Below, piece after piece: positions 1-10,566 of a DNA stretch of 64,000 bases (position 1 is its first letter; every line of letters starts with the position of its first letter). Location: positions 1 to 64,000 of the forward strand of contig DATLRD010000014.1 in NCBI GenBank assembly GCA_035534855.1, read 5' to 3'. Under the pieces are notes generated by a model. That model saw nothing but the letters and a program-made list of their open reading frames with translations, had not been told where the DNA came from and searched no databases. The position numbers and the translations under genes were made by a program. This stretch comes from DATARH01 sp035534855. GTDB taxonomy: Bacteria; Pseudomonadota; Alphaproteobacteria; ATCC43930; CGMCC-115725.

Positions 1-860
1 AGCGTCCAGGCTTCCTCGGCGGTGACGCGGCCGATGTCGCCGGGCGCGACCGGCGGGGCAAACCAGCCGGCAAGCTCGCCGGCGCGGTCGGCGTCGGCAA
101 AAATCGCCGCCACCGATCGCACCTGGGCCCGGTCGTTGGGCGGCCCGAGCTCTGTCCGGATCGCCTTGCGCCACCACGACGGCCACACCTCGGCGAACAC
201 GATCGCGGCGTCGGCGGGCAAGGCAAGCGCGGTCTCAAACGGCCACACGCGCGTCCGGTCAGCCCAGCGCGGGTCGTCGCGCAGCGCGCGCACCACCGGC
301 AGCCCGGTCAGAACCTGACTGCCGACCGAGCCGGTATAGGCGAGCTTCCAGCACGGTTGCGCGCCGACCATCCACTCGTCGATCAGGCGCTTTTCGGCGA
401 GCCCGCCTGCGGCGTGGCCGTTGTGGTGCCGTGGCCCCAGCCAGTCATGGTCGAAGCCGGCCGGGCAGCCCCAGAACGGAAACCGCTCACCCGAGATGCG
501 CCGGTTGAGTTCGCCGCCGACCGCAAAGCGGTTGCTGCGGTTTTGCGCATCGTCGTCGACCAGCCGGGCGATCTCGTCCCACACCGCGCGCCACGGCGCT
601 CCGCTGAGGCCGAGCCGCGCGGCAAACTCGGCCGGGTAGCCGAACGGAAAGTCGAAGCCCACCACCGCCCGCTCGCCGCGCGCGGCGACGCCGGCGAGGA
701 TGCCGGCGAGCACCGCCTTGGCCGCGTGGCGGGTCGGCGGGTTATCGCACCGTTCGCCACCCGGGCCGCGATGACATACCCAGATGCTGTCGCGCCCGGT
801 CTTCGGATGGTTCGCTGCGCTCCAGTCGACAATCAGGTAATGGTCGAAGAGGGCCGCCAT
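1..860 (-). CDS. Conserved protein of B12 locus, function unknown (C-terminus beyond window)
   Basis: An open frame of 286 codons starts with MAALFDHYLIVDWSAAN and runs without a stop to the left edge, so the C-terminus is missing. Visible motifs are IVDWSA (residues 10-15), VGFDFPFGYP (about 64-73), and WKLAYTGSVGSQVLTG (about 170-185). Proteins with these motifs commonly sit in alphaproteobacterial cobalamin clusters and are sometimes labelled molybdopterin-guanine dinucleotide synthesis proteins without proof. The early IVDWSA and DFPFG acidic patches recall RNase-H-fold proteins of the DUF429 type, but this is only a resemblance. It lies 6 nt downstream of cbiX on the same strand, so the two are probably co-transcribed. 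No catalytic role can be assigned. Confidence 0.7.
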   Translation of the reverse strand, partial: MAALFDHYLIVDWSAANHPKTGRDSIWVCHRGPGGERCDNPPTRHAAKAVLAGILAGVAARGERAVVGFDFPFGYPAEFAARLGLSGAPWRAVWDEIARLVDDDAQNRSNRFAVGGELNRRISGERFPFWGCPAGFDHDWLGPRHHNGHAAGGLAEKRLIDEWMVGAQPCWKLAYTGSVGSQVLTGLPVVRALRDDPRWADRTRVWPFETALALPADAAIVFAEVWPSWWRKAIRTELGPPNDRAQVRSVAAIFADADRAGELAGWFAPPVAPGDIGRVTAEEAWT

Positions 861-866
861 CGCCGG

Positions 867-1793
867 TCAATCGTGCGGGTGCGGGTGCGAATGGCCGTGG
901 TCGTGGTCGTGATGGTGTGCGTGCGGTTCGCCGCCAACGCCGATGCCGCGGACGTGGTGGTGGTGCCCCTCCTGCGCGCGGCCGACCTCGTCTTCGTAGC
1001 CGACGATCTGCGCCCGGTACTTGCACAGCTGGCAGTTCATCGCCGGGTTGCCGTGGGCCAGCTCGGCGACGCGCTCGGCGAGGGTTTCGAGCACCAGAGA
1101 GTGATCGCCGAGATATCCCGCCTTGACGAAGTCGATCGCCGGAAATTCGGCGGCGACCGCGTCGGCCTCGGCATGGATGCGCTTGACCAGGATGCCGGTG
1201 AACAGAAAGTAAGGAAATACCACGACCCGGCGCAGCCCGAGCCCGGCGCAGCGGCGCAGCGCCGCCGCGACACGCGGATGGGCAACCCCGCTGAATGCCG
1301 CCTCGGCCCAGCCGAACCCCATCCCCTCCCACAGCATGCGGGCGATCTTGGCGATGTTGGAATTGGCGTCGGGGTCGTTGGTGCCGCGCCCGACGACGAC
1401 CAGCAGCGTCTCGTCGCGACGGTCGGGAGCGGCGGCGGCGATGCGTTCGGCGGCGGCGGCGAGCAATTTGGCGTCGATCGCCAGGTCGCGGGCGAGCCGC
1501 ACCTCGACCTCCGGGTTGGCCGCGGCAAAGCTGTTCATCTCCCACGGCAGGTCGTTCTTGACGTGGCTCGCGGCGAACAGCATCCCCGGCACGGCGTAGA
1601 TGCGGCGGGCGCCCTGCGCGGCGAGCCCGGCGAGCCCGTCGCGGATCGTCGGCCGGGCAAATTCGAGATAGCCGGTGGCGAAATCGTAATCCGGCAACAG
1701 CGGCCGCAGCCCGGCGGCGGCCCGCTCGAATTCGCCGATCGCCTCGGGGTCTCGGCTGCCGTGGCCGCACAGCAACACCGCGGTTTTGGTCAT
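867..1793 (-). CDS. cbiX: Sirohydrochlorin cobaltochelatase CbiX, long form
   Basis: The 308-aa protein starts with VLLCGHGSR, the chelatase N-terminal motif with the metal-binding His. A second CbiX-like half includes VVVGRGTND. Near residue 255 is MNCQLC, matching the MXCXXC motif of long CbiX proteins that carry an Fe-S centre. The C-terminus is strongly His-rich (HHHH, then HAHHHDHDHGHSHPHPHD), a typical metal-storage tail. CbiX inserts cobalt early into sirohydrochlorin. The ATG at 1793 begins immediately at the conserved domain; longer upstream starts overlap the divergent cobD promoter. It is divergent from cobD, with 53 nt between the start codons. Confidence 0.93.
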   Translation of the reverse strand: MTKTAVLLCGHGSRDPEAIGEFERAAAGLRPLLPDYDFATGYLEFARPTIRDGLAGLAAQGARRIYAVPGMLFAASHVKNDLPWEMNSFAAANPEVEVRLARDLAIDAKLLAAAAERIAAAAPDRRDETLLVVVGRGTNDPDANSNIAKIARMLWEGMGFGWAEAAFSGVAHPRVAAALRRCAGLGLRRVVVFPYFLFTGILVKRIHAEADAVAAEFPAIDFVKAGYLGDHSLVLETLAERVAELAHGNPAMNCQLCKYRAQIVGYEDEVGRAQEGHHHHVRGIGVGGEPHAHHHDHDHGHSHPHPHD

Positions 1794-1846
1794 CTCCGGC
1801 CCTTTCGGTTGATCGTCGCGGCGGCGGCGCAGACAGTGGCCGGGCA

Positions 1847-2825
1847 ATGATCCCGCCCAGCCTCGACGAACGCCTGCTGCTGCTGTTTTTCGGCCTCGGG
1901 CTCGAGGTGCTGCTTGGCGGCACACGCGGGCTGTTTCGCCTGATCCCGCACCCGGTGGTGCTCGCGGGGCGGGCGGTCACCGCGTTCGACCGCAAGCTCA
2001 ACCGGCCGCAGCGCAGCGAGGGCGCGCGCCGGTTTCGTGGCATCGTCACCGTGCTGGTGCTGGTGCCGGCGGCGGCCGGCATCGGCTGGTTCGTCGCGGT
2101 GACCTGCCAGCAGAGCACGTCCGGTCTGGTCGCCGAGGCGCTGATCGTCGCGATCCTGCTCGCCTACCGCGGGCTGCACGACCATGTCCTTGCGGTCGCG
2201 GTCGCGCTTGCCCGCCACGGCATCCTTGCCGGGCGCCAGGCGGTCAGCCACATCGTCGGCCGCAACCCGGCGAGCCTTGACGCCGCCGGGGTGGCGCGCG
2301 CCGCGATCGAGAGCCTTGCCGAGAATTTCAGCGACGGAGTGATCGCGCCGGCCTTCTGGTTTCTGCTGCTTGGACTGCCCGGCCTGTTCGCCTACAAGAT
2401 GGCGAACACGCTTGACAGCATGATCGGGCACAAGACGCCGCAATACCGCGCCTTTGGCTGGGCCGCGGCGCGCTTCGACGACCTCGCCAACCTGGTGCCG
2501 GCGCGGCTCAGCGGCGTGCTGCTCGCGCTCACCGCGCTGTTCGCGCGCGATGCGATGGCGAGCCGCGCTTTCCGTGTCATGCTGCGCGACGCGCGGCGCC
2601 ATCGCTCGCCGAATGCCGGGTGGCCCGAGGCGGCGGTGGCCGGGGCACTCGGCTTGGCGCTGGGCGGCCCGCGCGAATACGTCGGGGAACGGGTCGACGG
2701 CCCGTGGCTCGGCGAGGGCAGCGCGCGGGTAACCCCGGAAGACATCATCCGCGCGCTTGGCCTCTATCGCCTCGCCGGAATGATCCTTGCCGGGCTTCTG
2801 CTCGGCGGCTGGCTGGCGGCGCATC

Positions 2826-2842
<17 letters not shown>
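1847..2842 (+). CDS. cobD: Adenosylcobinamide-phosphate synthase CobD/CbiB
   Basis: This 331-aa polytopic inner-membrane protein has the family's usual length. Signature blocks are SLAENFSDGVIAPAFW (about 150-165), DSMIGHKTPQYRAFGW (about 190-205) and the SPNAGWPEAA region (about 250-260) followed by GALGLALGGPREYVG. It attaches the aminopropanol (phosphate) arm to adenosylcobyric acid, giving adenosylcobinamide (phosphate), the substrate of CobP. It is transcribed toward cobQ and the two genes overlap tail to tail by 17 nt. No riboswitch is visible in the 53-nt gap to cbiX. Confidence 0.93.
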
Positions 2843-4387
<1,545 letters not shown>

Positions 4388-4388
<1 letters not shown>

Positions 4389-5011
4389 CAGAATTCGATC
4401 CCCTGCTGCGCCTTGACCCCGGCACGAAACGGGTGTTTCACCAGCGTCATGTCGGTAACTAAGTCTGCAGCCTCGACCAACTCCGCCGGTGCGTTGCGGC
4501 CGGTCACGACGATATGAAGGTCGCGCGGCTTGGCCTTCAGCGCGCCGATCACCTCGTCGCGGGGCAGGTAGTCGTAGCGCAGCACGATGTTGAGCTCATC
4601 GAGCAGCACCAGCCGATAGGTCGGGTCGGCGATCATCGCCTGCGCCGCGTCCCACGCCGCGTGCGCGGCGGCGATGTCACGGGCGCGGTCCTGCGTGTCC
4701 CAGGTGAAGCCTTCGCCCATCGCGCGGCAGGTGACGAGGTCGGGAAACCGCGCCAACACCATGCGCTCGCCGGTTTGCCACGCGCCTTTGACGAACTGGA
4801 CGATGCCGACCCGCATGTTGTGGCCGAGGCAGCGCAGCACCATGCCGAACGCGGCGGTGGATTTGCCCTTGCCGGCGCCGGTGTGGACGATCAGCAGACC
4901 GCGTTCCTCTGTCTTGGTCGCCAGTACCCGGGCCCGCGCCGCCTGGCGCCGCTGCATGCGCTCGTGGTGGCGCGCGTTGACCTCGGCTTCGTCGAGGCCG
5001 GGATCGCTCAT
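4388..5011 (-). CDS. cobO: Cob(I)yrinic acid a,c-diamide adenosyltransferase CobO/BtuR
   Basis: The 207-aa protein carries the P-loop HTGAGKGKSTAAFG and the family blocks VQFVKGAW, LVLLDELNIVLRYDYL and VVTGRNAP. It transfers the adenosyl group of ATP to the reduced corrinoid in the cytoplasm. The chosen start (MSDPGLDEAE, 5011) overlaps the cobN stop as ATGA, which indicates translational coupling; a longer frame upstream (to 5065) would lie inside cobN. The stop overlaps the cobQ start by one base. A short run of rare AT-rich codons occurs at 4455-4471, within the AADLVTDM region. Confidence 0.95.
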
Positions 5012-8000
5012 CGCCGGCCCCATTGGTCGAGCGCCTCGCGCGTGCTGTTGCGGCGCGGCCGCCACAGGCCGCGGTCGATCGCCTCACGAAACCGGCGGCT
5101 GATCTCGCCGAGCGCGGCCGGGTTGGCGACGGCGATGAACTCGCGCACCGCTTCATCGCCGAGATAGGCATCGTAAAGCGCCTCGAAATGCGCATCGTCG
5201 ACCGACCGCGCGGTCGCGGCAAAGGCAAACAGATAGTCGACCGTCGCGGCGATCTCGGCCGCGCCCTTGTAGCCGTGCCGCATCACGCCGGCGATCCAGC
5301 GCGGGTTGGCGGCGCGGCCGCGCACGACCCGGCCGATCTCCTCGCGCAGCGTGCGGACGCGCGGCCGGTCGGGCTGCGAATGGTCGTTGTGGTAGACCGC
5401 CGGCGCGCGGCCGGAGAGATGCCGCACGGCGAGCGCCAGCCCGCCTTCGAACTGGTAGTAGTCGTCGCTGTCGAGCAGGTCGTGCTCGCGGTTGTCCTGG
5501 TTGTGCAGCACCGCCTGGGTGCCGGCGAGGCGCCGTTCGAGCATCGCGCGGTCATCCGCCGCCTCGCCGCCTGCGCCATAGGCCCAGCGGCTCCAGCCGA
5601 GATAGCTTTCGGCCAGATCGCCGTCGCCGTCCCAGAAACCTTCGTCGATCGGCACCTGCAGCCCGGCGCCATAGGCCCCCGGCTGCGAGCCGAACACGCG
5701 GTAGAGCGCTCGCCGCCCGGCCTCTTCCGACCCGCCGAAGGAAGCGCGATCGGCCGCGACATGCGCGCGCAGCGGGTTGATGTCGGGCGGCTCGTCGAGC
5801 GCCGCGACCGCGCGCACCGCGCTGTCGAACAGGTCGATGAGGCCGGGGAACGCGTCGCGGAAGAAGCCGGAGACGCGCAGCGTCACATCGACGCGCGGCC
5901 GGTCGAGCACGCCGGCCGGCAGCACCTCGAACCCGGTGACCCGCCCGCTCGCGCCCTCCCACACCGGGCGCACGCCGATCAGCGCCAACGCCTGGGCGAT
6001 GTCGTCGCCGCCGGTGCGCATGTTGGCGGTGCCCCAGGCCGACATTGCGATCCGCACCGGGTAGACGCCGTGCTCCTGCGCGAACCGCTCGACCACAAGC
6101 CCGGCCGAGTGCCAGCCGAGTTGCCACGCGGCCGGGGTCGGCACCGCGCGGGTATCCACCGAGAAGAAATTGCGCCCGGTCGGCAGTACGTCGGGGCGGC
6201 CGCGGCTCGGCGCGCCGCTCGGCCCCGGCGCCACCCGGCGCCCGTCGAGCCCGGCGAGAATGCCGGCCAACTCGGCCGCGCCACAGGCGGCGACGCGCGG
6301 GCGCAGTTCGCGCAAGACCCAGCCGAGCACGGCTTGGGTCGCGGTCCAGCCGGGTTCCGGCCGGGCCGCGCCCGAGACGAGCCGCAGTGCCAGCGCTTCC
6401 AGTCGCTCGATCGTGTCACCGACCGTGCGCCAGTTTGCGTCGCCGGCGAGCACCGCCGGGCGTTTTCCCTGCCATGCCGCGCCCGGGTCGAGCGCCAGCG
6501 GGTCGGCGCCGAGGTCGAGATCGGCGGCGAGCGCGCGCAGCAGCGATTCGTCTTCGACGGCCGGCCCGCGCCGCACCCGGCACAACGCGGCGACCAGCGC
6601 ATCGCGCCGCTCGCCCTCCGGGCTTTCCCCCAGCACGTGCAGCCCGTCGCGGATCTGTAAATCCTTCAATTCGCACAGAAACCCGTCGAGCTTCTGCAAT
6701 GCGGCGGGGGTGTTGTCGCCGGGCACGATGCCGCAATCGACGGCGATCCCGGCGGTGTCGGCGCGCTGCAATATCTCCGCTGCGAGCGGCGCGATACGCC
6801 GCGGGTCGCCGCGCGCCGCTTCGTAATATTCGTCGATCAGCCGCTCCAGTTCGGCGAGCACGCCATAGGAGCCGGCGCGGGTCAGCGGCGGCGTCAGATG
6901 GTCGATGATCACCGCCTGGGTCCGCCGCTTGGCCTGGGTGCCCTCGCCGGGGTCATTGACGATGAACGGATAGAGATGCGGCAGCGGGCCGAGCACCGCC
7001 TCGGGCAGGCACTCGGCCGACAGCGCCAACGCCTTGCCCGGCAGCCATTCCAGCGTGCCATGCTTGCCGAGGTCGATCACCGCGTCGGCGCGGAATTCGT
7101 CGGCGAGCCAGGCATAGGCGGCGAGATAGGAATGCGGCGGTACCAGCGCCGGGTCGTGGTAGGTCGCCTTGGGGTCGAGGTTGTAGCCGCGCGCCGGCTG
7201 GACCAGCACTGCGATGTTGCCGTAGCGCACTGCCGGGATCGCGAAGCGTCCGCAATCGAGCCGGCCAGGCCGGAAAAACGGGTCGCGCTCGGCCGATCCC
7301 CATTGCGCCGCGATGCGTCGCTGCACCGGGATCGGCAGCGCGGCGAACACCGCCGAATAGGTGGCGAACGACAGGCTCTCCTCGGCGTTGCGTTCGGGCT
7401 GGGCGTTAGTTGGTCCAGCTAATAGCTTAGTCATAAGGTCGGCGCCGTCGGTGGGCGCACTCTCGACGCGATATCCCGCCGCCTGCAGCGCCGAAAGCAG
7501 CACCGCCGCCGATTGCGGCGTATCGAGCCCGACCCCGTTGCCGATACGCCCGTCGCGGTTTGGGTAGTTGGCCAGGATGATCGCGATCCGCCGCTCGCCC
7601 GCTTGCTTCTGCCGCAGCCGGGTCCAGTTGCGCGCGAGGTCGGCGACAAAGGCGATGCGGTCGGCGACCGGCTGGTAGCCGACGAGATCGGCCTCGGTTT
7701 CCGGGTCGCGGCCGAGCGGCGCCTTGAACGACACCGCGCGCGACAAGATGCGGCCGTCGATCTCGGGCAGCACCACGTTCATCGCCAGGTCGCGCGGTGC
7801 CAGGCCTCGCGTGCCGGTGCGCCAGCTGTCTTCGTCGCCGCCGGAAAACACCACCTGCAGCACCGGGCAATCGGCCGTGAGCGGGTCGCTGCCGCCCGAC
7901 GCGGCGACTGAAAACCCGGTGGCGTTGAGGATCACCGCCAGGGGATGCGCGGTAAGCGCGTTGCCGATCAGCGCCGCGGCTTCGCCGTCCTTGAGGCTGT

Positions 8001-8736
8001 GCACGAACATTGGCAGCGGCCGCAGGCGTCGCGCCAGCAGCGCCCGCACCAGCGCGTCGACCGGGGCGGTGTTTCCCGATTGCACCAGTGCCCGATAGAA
8101 CACGATCGGCACCACCCCGGGTTCCGCCGGGGCCGGGTTGCCGTGCCATTCGGCGGTGATGTCGGCGAGGCCGGGCAGCGTGCGGTCGGGCCAGTAATAT
8201 CCGGCGCGCAGCAGCGGCCCGGGCTCGGCCCACTCGGTCGCGCGCCCGACCAGCGCCGCGGCATAGCGCAGGAAATTCGACGCGTTGTCCGGCCCGCCTT
8301 CGGCGAGATAGCGCCACAGTCGGCGGCAGGAAGCGGGCGAGGCGGTCGAAAGCTGCGCCAGGTCGCGGTCAGCCTTGTCGTCGCCGGGCAGTAGGGCCAG
8401 CGGTACCCCGCGCTCGCGACAGGTCGCGACTAGCCGCTCGACGCCGTAGGGCCAATAGGCGCGCCCACCGAGCAGCCGGGCGACGACGAGCCGCGCCTGC
8501 TCGGCCATCGGCACGTAAAGGTCAACCGACATGTTGTGGCCGAGCCGCATCACCGGCGCGAGCCGCAGTGTCGGCGCCTCGGGATCTTCGGCGCGCCGCC
8601 GCGCCTGGGCCGCGGCCAGCAGCGCGATCTCGGTGTCGGCGCTCGCCAGTACGACGATATCGCCGGGCGTCTGCGCAAGGTCGACCGCCGTCGATCCGTC
8701 GGCGATCTGGCCTGGCTCGGTGGCGAGCAGGTGCAT
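5008..8736 (-). CDS. cobN: Cobaltochelatase subunit CobN
   Basis: At 1242 aa it has the family's normal size. CobN is the large corrin-binding subunit of the ATP-dependent aerobic cobaltochelatase, related to magnesium-chelatase subunit H. Family blocks include LGKHGTLEWLPGKALALS (about 555-572), VNDPGEGTQAKRRTQAVIID (about 589-608) and RHGYKGAAEIAATVDYLF near the C-terminus. The usual partners CobS and CobT (AAA+ and VWA subunits) are not in this window. The gene directly abuts cobW (stop of cobW 8737, start here 8736), and its stop overlaps cobO, so all belong to one leftward operon. One pocket of rare codons (ACT, CTA, TTA, GCT, GGA, CCA) lies at 7404-7439. Confidence 0.96.
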   Translation of the reverse strand: MHLLATEPGQIADGSTAVDLAQTPGDIVVLASADTEIALLAAAQARRRAEDPEAPTLRLAPVMRLGHNMSVDLYVPMAEQARLVVARLLGGRAYWPYGVERLVATCRERGVPLALLPGDDKADRDLAQLSTASPASCRRLWRYLAEGGPDNASNFLRYAAALVGRATEWAEPGPLLRAGYYWPDRTLPGLADITAEWHGNPAPAEPGVVPIVFYRALVQSGNTAPVDALVRALLARRLRPLPMFVHSLKDGEAAALIGNALTAHPLAVILNATGFSVAASGGSDPLTADCPVLQVVFSGGDEDSWRTGTRGLAPRDLAMNVVLPEIDGRILSRAVSFKAPLGRDPETEADLVGYQPVADRIAFVADLARNWTRLRQKQAGERRIAIILANYPNRDGRIGNGVGLDTPQSAAVLLSALQAAGYRVESAPTDGADLMTKLLAGPTNAQPERNAEESLSFATYSAVFAALPIPVQRRIAAQWGSAERDPFFRPGRLDCGRFAIPAVRYGNIAVLVQPARGYNLDPKATYHDPALVPPHSYLAAYAWLADEFRADAVIDLGKHGTLEWLPGKALALSAECLPEAVLGPLPHLYPFIVNDPGEGTQAKRRTQAVIIDHLTPPLTRAGSYGVLAELERLIDEYYEAARGDPRRIAPLAAEILQRADTAGIAVDCGIVPGDNTPAALQKLDGFLCELKDLQIRDGLHVLGESPEGERRDALVAALCRVRRGPAVEDESLLRALAADLDLGADPLALDPGAAWQGKRPAVLAGDANWRTVGDTIERLEALALRLVSGAARPEPGWTATQAVLGWVLRELRPRVAACGAAELAGILAGLDGRRVAPGPSGAPSRGRPDVLPTGRNFFSVDTRAVPTPAAWQLGWHSAGLVVERFAQEHGVYPVRIAMSAWGTANMRTGGDDIAQALALIGVRPVWEGASGRVTGFEVLPAGVLDRPRVDVTLRVSGFFRDAFPGLIDLFDSAVRAVAALDEPPDINPLRAHVAADRASFGGSEEAGRRALYRVFGSQPGAYGAGLQVPIDEGFWDGDGDLAESYLGWSRWAYGAGGEAADDRAMLERRLAGTQAVLHNQDNREHDLLDSDDYYQFEGGLALAVRHLSGRAPAVYHNDHSQPDRPRVRTLREEIGRVVRGRAANPRWIAGVMRHGYKGAAEIAATVDYLFAFAATARSVDDAHFEALYDAYLGDEAVREFIAVANPAALGEISRRFREAIDRGLWRPRRNSTREALDQWGRR

Positions 8737-9792
8737 CTAGGCGCCCAGCGCCGCGGCGATTGCCGCCCGGTCGAGGCCGGCGCGGCCGATCACGACGAGG
8801 CGGGTGGCGCGCGTCTCGCCTGGCAGCCAGGCGCGGTCGAAATACTGCTGCACCCGGTCGCCGACCGCCTGCAGCACCAGGCGGCGGTCGCGGCCCGGGA
8901 CATCGGCAAAGCCCTTGAGCCGCAACACGTCATGGTCGCGCAGCACCGCGGTGAGCCGGCGCCGGAAACCCTCCGGGTCTGCCACTGGGCCCGGTGCAAC
9001 GACAAAGCTGGTGAAATCGTCGTGGTCGTGTTCGCCTGCGGCCTCGTGCAGCGACGGACGCGCCGCAAGGTCGGCCTCGGCCTCGGCGCCGAGGCCGAGC
9101 GCGACGGCGGCCGGTACCGTGCCGTGGCGCGCATCGACCAGCCTCACGCCGCGGCGCAGTCGTGCGCCGATCTCGTCGCGCAATCGGACTAAGTCCTCTA
9201 ACTTAATTAGATCAACCTTGTTGAGGATCACCAGATCGGCGCAGGCGAGCTGGTCGTCAAATACCTCGGCGAGCGGGTTGTCGTGGTCAAGCGACGGGTC
9301 GGTGGCGCCCCACGGGACAAGCCCATGGGCTGAAGGTCCACGCGCGGCGACCGCTATTGGGTTGTCGGCAAAGCGCCCGGCGGCAAGCGCGGCGGCGTCG
9401 ATCACGGTCAGCACGCCGTCGACCGTCATGCGGGTGCGGATTTCCGGCCAGGCAAACGCCTCGACCAGCGGTTTGGGCAGTGCCAGGCCCGAGGTCTCGA
9501 CGACGATGTGGTCGGGCGGTGCGGCGCGCTCGACGAGTGCCCGCAGCGTCGGCAGGAAATCGTCGGCGACGGTGCAGCACAGGCAGCCGTTTGCCAGCTC
9601 GACGATGTCGCCATCGCCGCACGCTGCGTCACCGCAGCCGAGCAGGATATCGCGGTCGATGCCGAGCTCGCCGAATTCGTTGACGATCACCGCGAGGCGG
9701 TGCCCGGCGGATTGCGTCAGCAGGTGGCGAACCAGGCTGGTCTTACCGGCGCCGAGAAACCCGGTGACGATGGTTGCGGGGATACGCTGCAT
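8737..9792 (-). CDS. cobW: CobW, GTPase metallochaperone of cobalamin synthesis
   Basis: The 351-aa G3E-family GTPase has the P-loop GFLGAGKTSL (about 11-20), the metal-binding Cys motif NGCLCCTV (about 69-76), and the guanine-specificity motif NKVD. The C-terminal CobW domain follows, after a short His/Asp stretch (EHDHDDF). COG0523 proteins of this type are thought to deliver cobalt to the chelatase, and its place directly before cobN fits that. The NKVD region (9181-9220) is coded by an unusual run of AT-rich codons including two TTA leucines. Confidence 0.94.
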   Translation of the reverse strand: MQRIPATIVTGFLGAGKTSLVRHLLTQSAGHRLAVIVNEFGELGIDRDILLGCGDAACGDGDIVELANGCLCCTVADDFLPTLRALVERAAPPDHIVVETSGLALPKPLVEAFAWPEIRTRMTVDGVLTVIDAAALAAGRFADNPIAVAARGPSAHGLVPWGATDPSLDHDNPLAEVFDDQLACADLVILNKVDLIKLEDLVRLRDEIGARLRRGVRLVDARHGTVPAAVALGLGAEAEADLAARPSLHEAAGEHDHDDFTSFVVAPGPVADPEGFRRRLTAVLRDHDVLRLKGFADVPGRDRRLVLQAVGDRVQQYFDRAWLPGETRATRLVVIGRAGLDRAAIAAALGA

Positions 9793-9793
9793 C

Positions 9794-10336
9794 CTACGGC
9801 GCCCCCTTCAGCGCCAGCGGCAGGCCGGCGGCGACGAACACCACCCGGTTGGCGAGCGCGGCGACCTCCTGGTTGAGCCGCCCGGCGGCGTCGCGGAATT
9901 GCCGCCCGAGTGGGGTTTCCGGCACGAGGCCGAGCCCGACTTCGTTGGCGACCAGCACCACCGCTCCGTCGGCGCCGCGCAGCGCCGCGAGCAGCGCGCC
10001 GGTTTCGGCCTCGATCTCGCGCCCGGCGAGCATCAGATTGCTTAGCCATAGGGTTAGGCAATCGATCAGCAGCGGCCGCTCCGGCCGGGTTTCAGCGGTG
10101 ACCGCTTCGGAGAGTGCGAGCGGCGTCTCGACCGTACGCCAGAACCGGCCGCGCCGTGCACGGTGGACGGCGATGCGCGCCGCCATCTCGGCGTCGCCGG
10201 CCTCGGCAGTCGCGCAATAGATGCCGGCGGTCGCGGCGGCTTCGATCAGCCACTCGGCATAGCGGCTCTTGCCCGAGCGGGCGCCGCCGAGAACCAGGGT
10301 GACGGCGGGCAACGGTCCCGCCTGCAATCGTGACAA
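9794..10336 (-). CDS. cobP: Adenosylcobinamide kinase / guanylyltransferase CobP
   Basis: The bifunctional enzyme phosphorylates adenosylcobinamide and then adds GMP. It shows the P-loop GGARSGKSRYAEWL, the VHRARRGRFWRTVETP block that carries the guanylylated His in CobU, and DCLTLWLSNLM. I chose the TTG at 10334-10336, which follows a GGAGGAGGAG ribosome site and gives 180 aa, the usual size. The only upstream ATG in frame (10405) lies inside the cobalamin riboswitch and would add a non-homologous leader. As first gene behind the riboswitch it heads cobP-cobW-cobN-cobO-cobQ. A rare-codon pocket sits at 10032-10063. Confidence 0.92.
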   Translation of the reverse strand: MSRLQAGPLPAVTLVLGGARSGKSRYAEWLIEAAATAGIYCATAEAGDAEMAARIAVHRARRGRFWRTVETPLALSEAVTAETRPERPLLIDCLTLWLSNLMLAGREIEAETGALLAALRGADGAVVLVANEVGLGLVPETPLGRQFRDAAGRLNQEVAALANRVVFVAAGLPLALKGAP

Positions 10337-10373
10337 AATCTCCTCCTCCGCCCGAGGAATCGACGTCTCGTCA

Positions 10374-10525
10374 GGCGATGCGGAGGTCTCCTGGCTCGGG
10401 GTCACCGCCCGCGGCGCCTTCCCGGCCGGGCATCACGCCCTGGCCAGTGGCTCGTGCCGCAGGCTCGCCGCTCACAGTTGCGGGGGCAGCGCCGGTTTTG
10501 CACCGGACTTCCCTGTCGCATCGCG
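10374..10525 (-). promoter_or_regulatory. Cobalamin riboswitch upstream of cobP
   Basis: Read on the minus strand, the region holds the hallmark blocks in order: AGGGAAGTCCGGTGCAAAAC, CGCTGCCCCCGCAACTGT, the GCCACTG element, GGGAAGGCG, and AGCCAGGAGACC (B12 box). The outer helix P1 pairs GCGATGCG (10375-10382) with CGCATCGC (10517-10524). The cobP start codon lies 38 nt downstream of P1. Cobalamin riboswitches usually lower expression when adenosylcobalamin is plentiful, so the five-gene operon is expected to be feedback controlled. No clear terminator hairpin with a T-run is seen before the TTG, which favours control of translation initiation. Confidence 0.95.
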
Positions 10526-10566
10526 CCGGGAGCCTAGCATGCGCCCGCCGGAGGTACTAGCGCGCG

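Noticed and set aside
357..1850. Long plus-strand open frame (497 codons) across the left-hand B12 genes
   Set aside because: It is antisense to the hypothetical gene and cbiX, and its predicted product is Arg/Ala/Val-rich with no motif; such long shadows are expected in GC-rich DNA.
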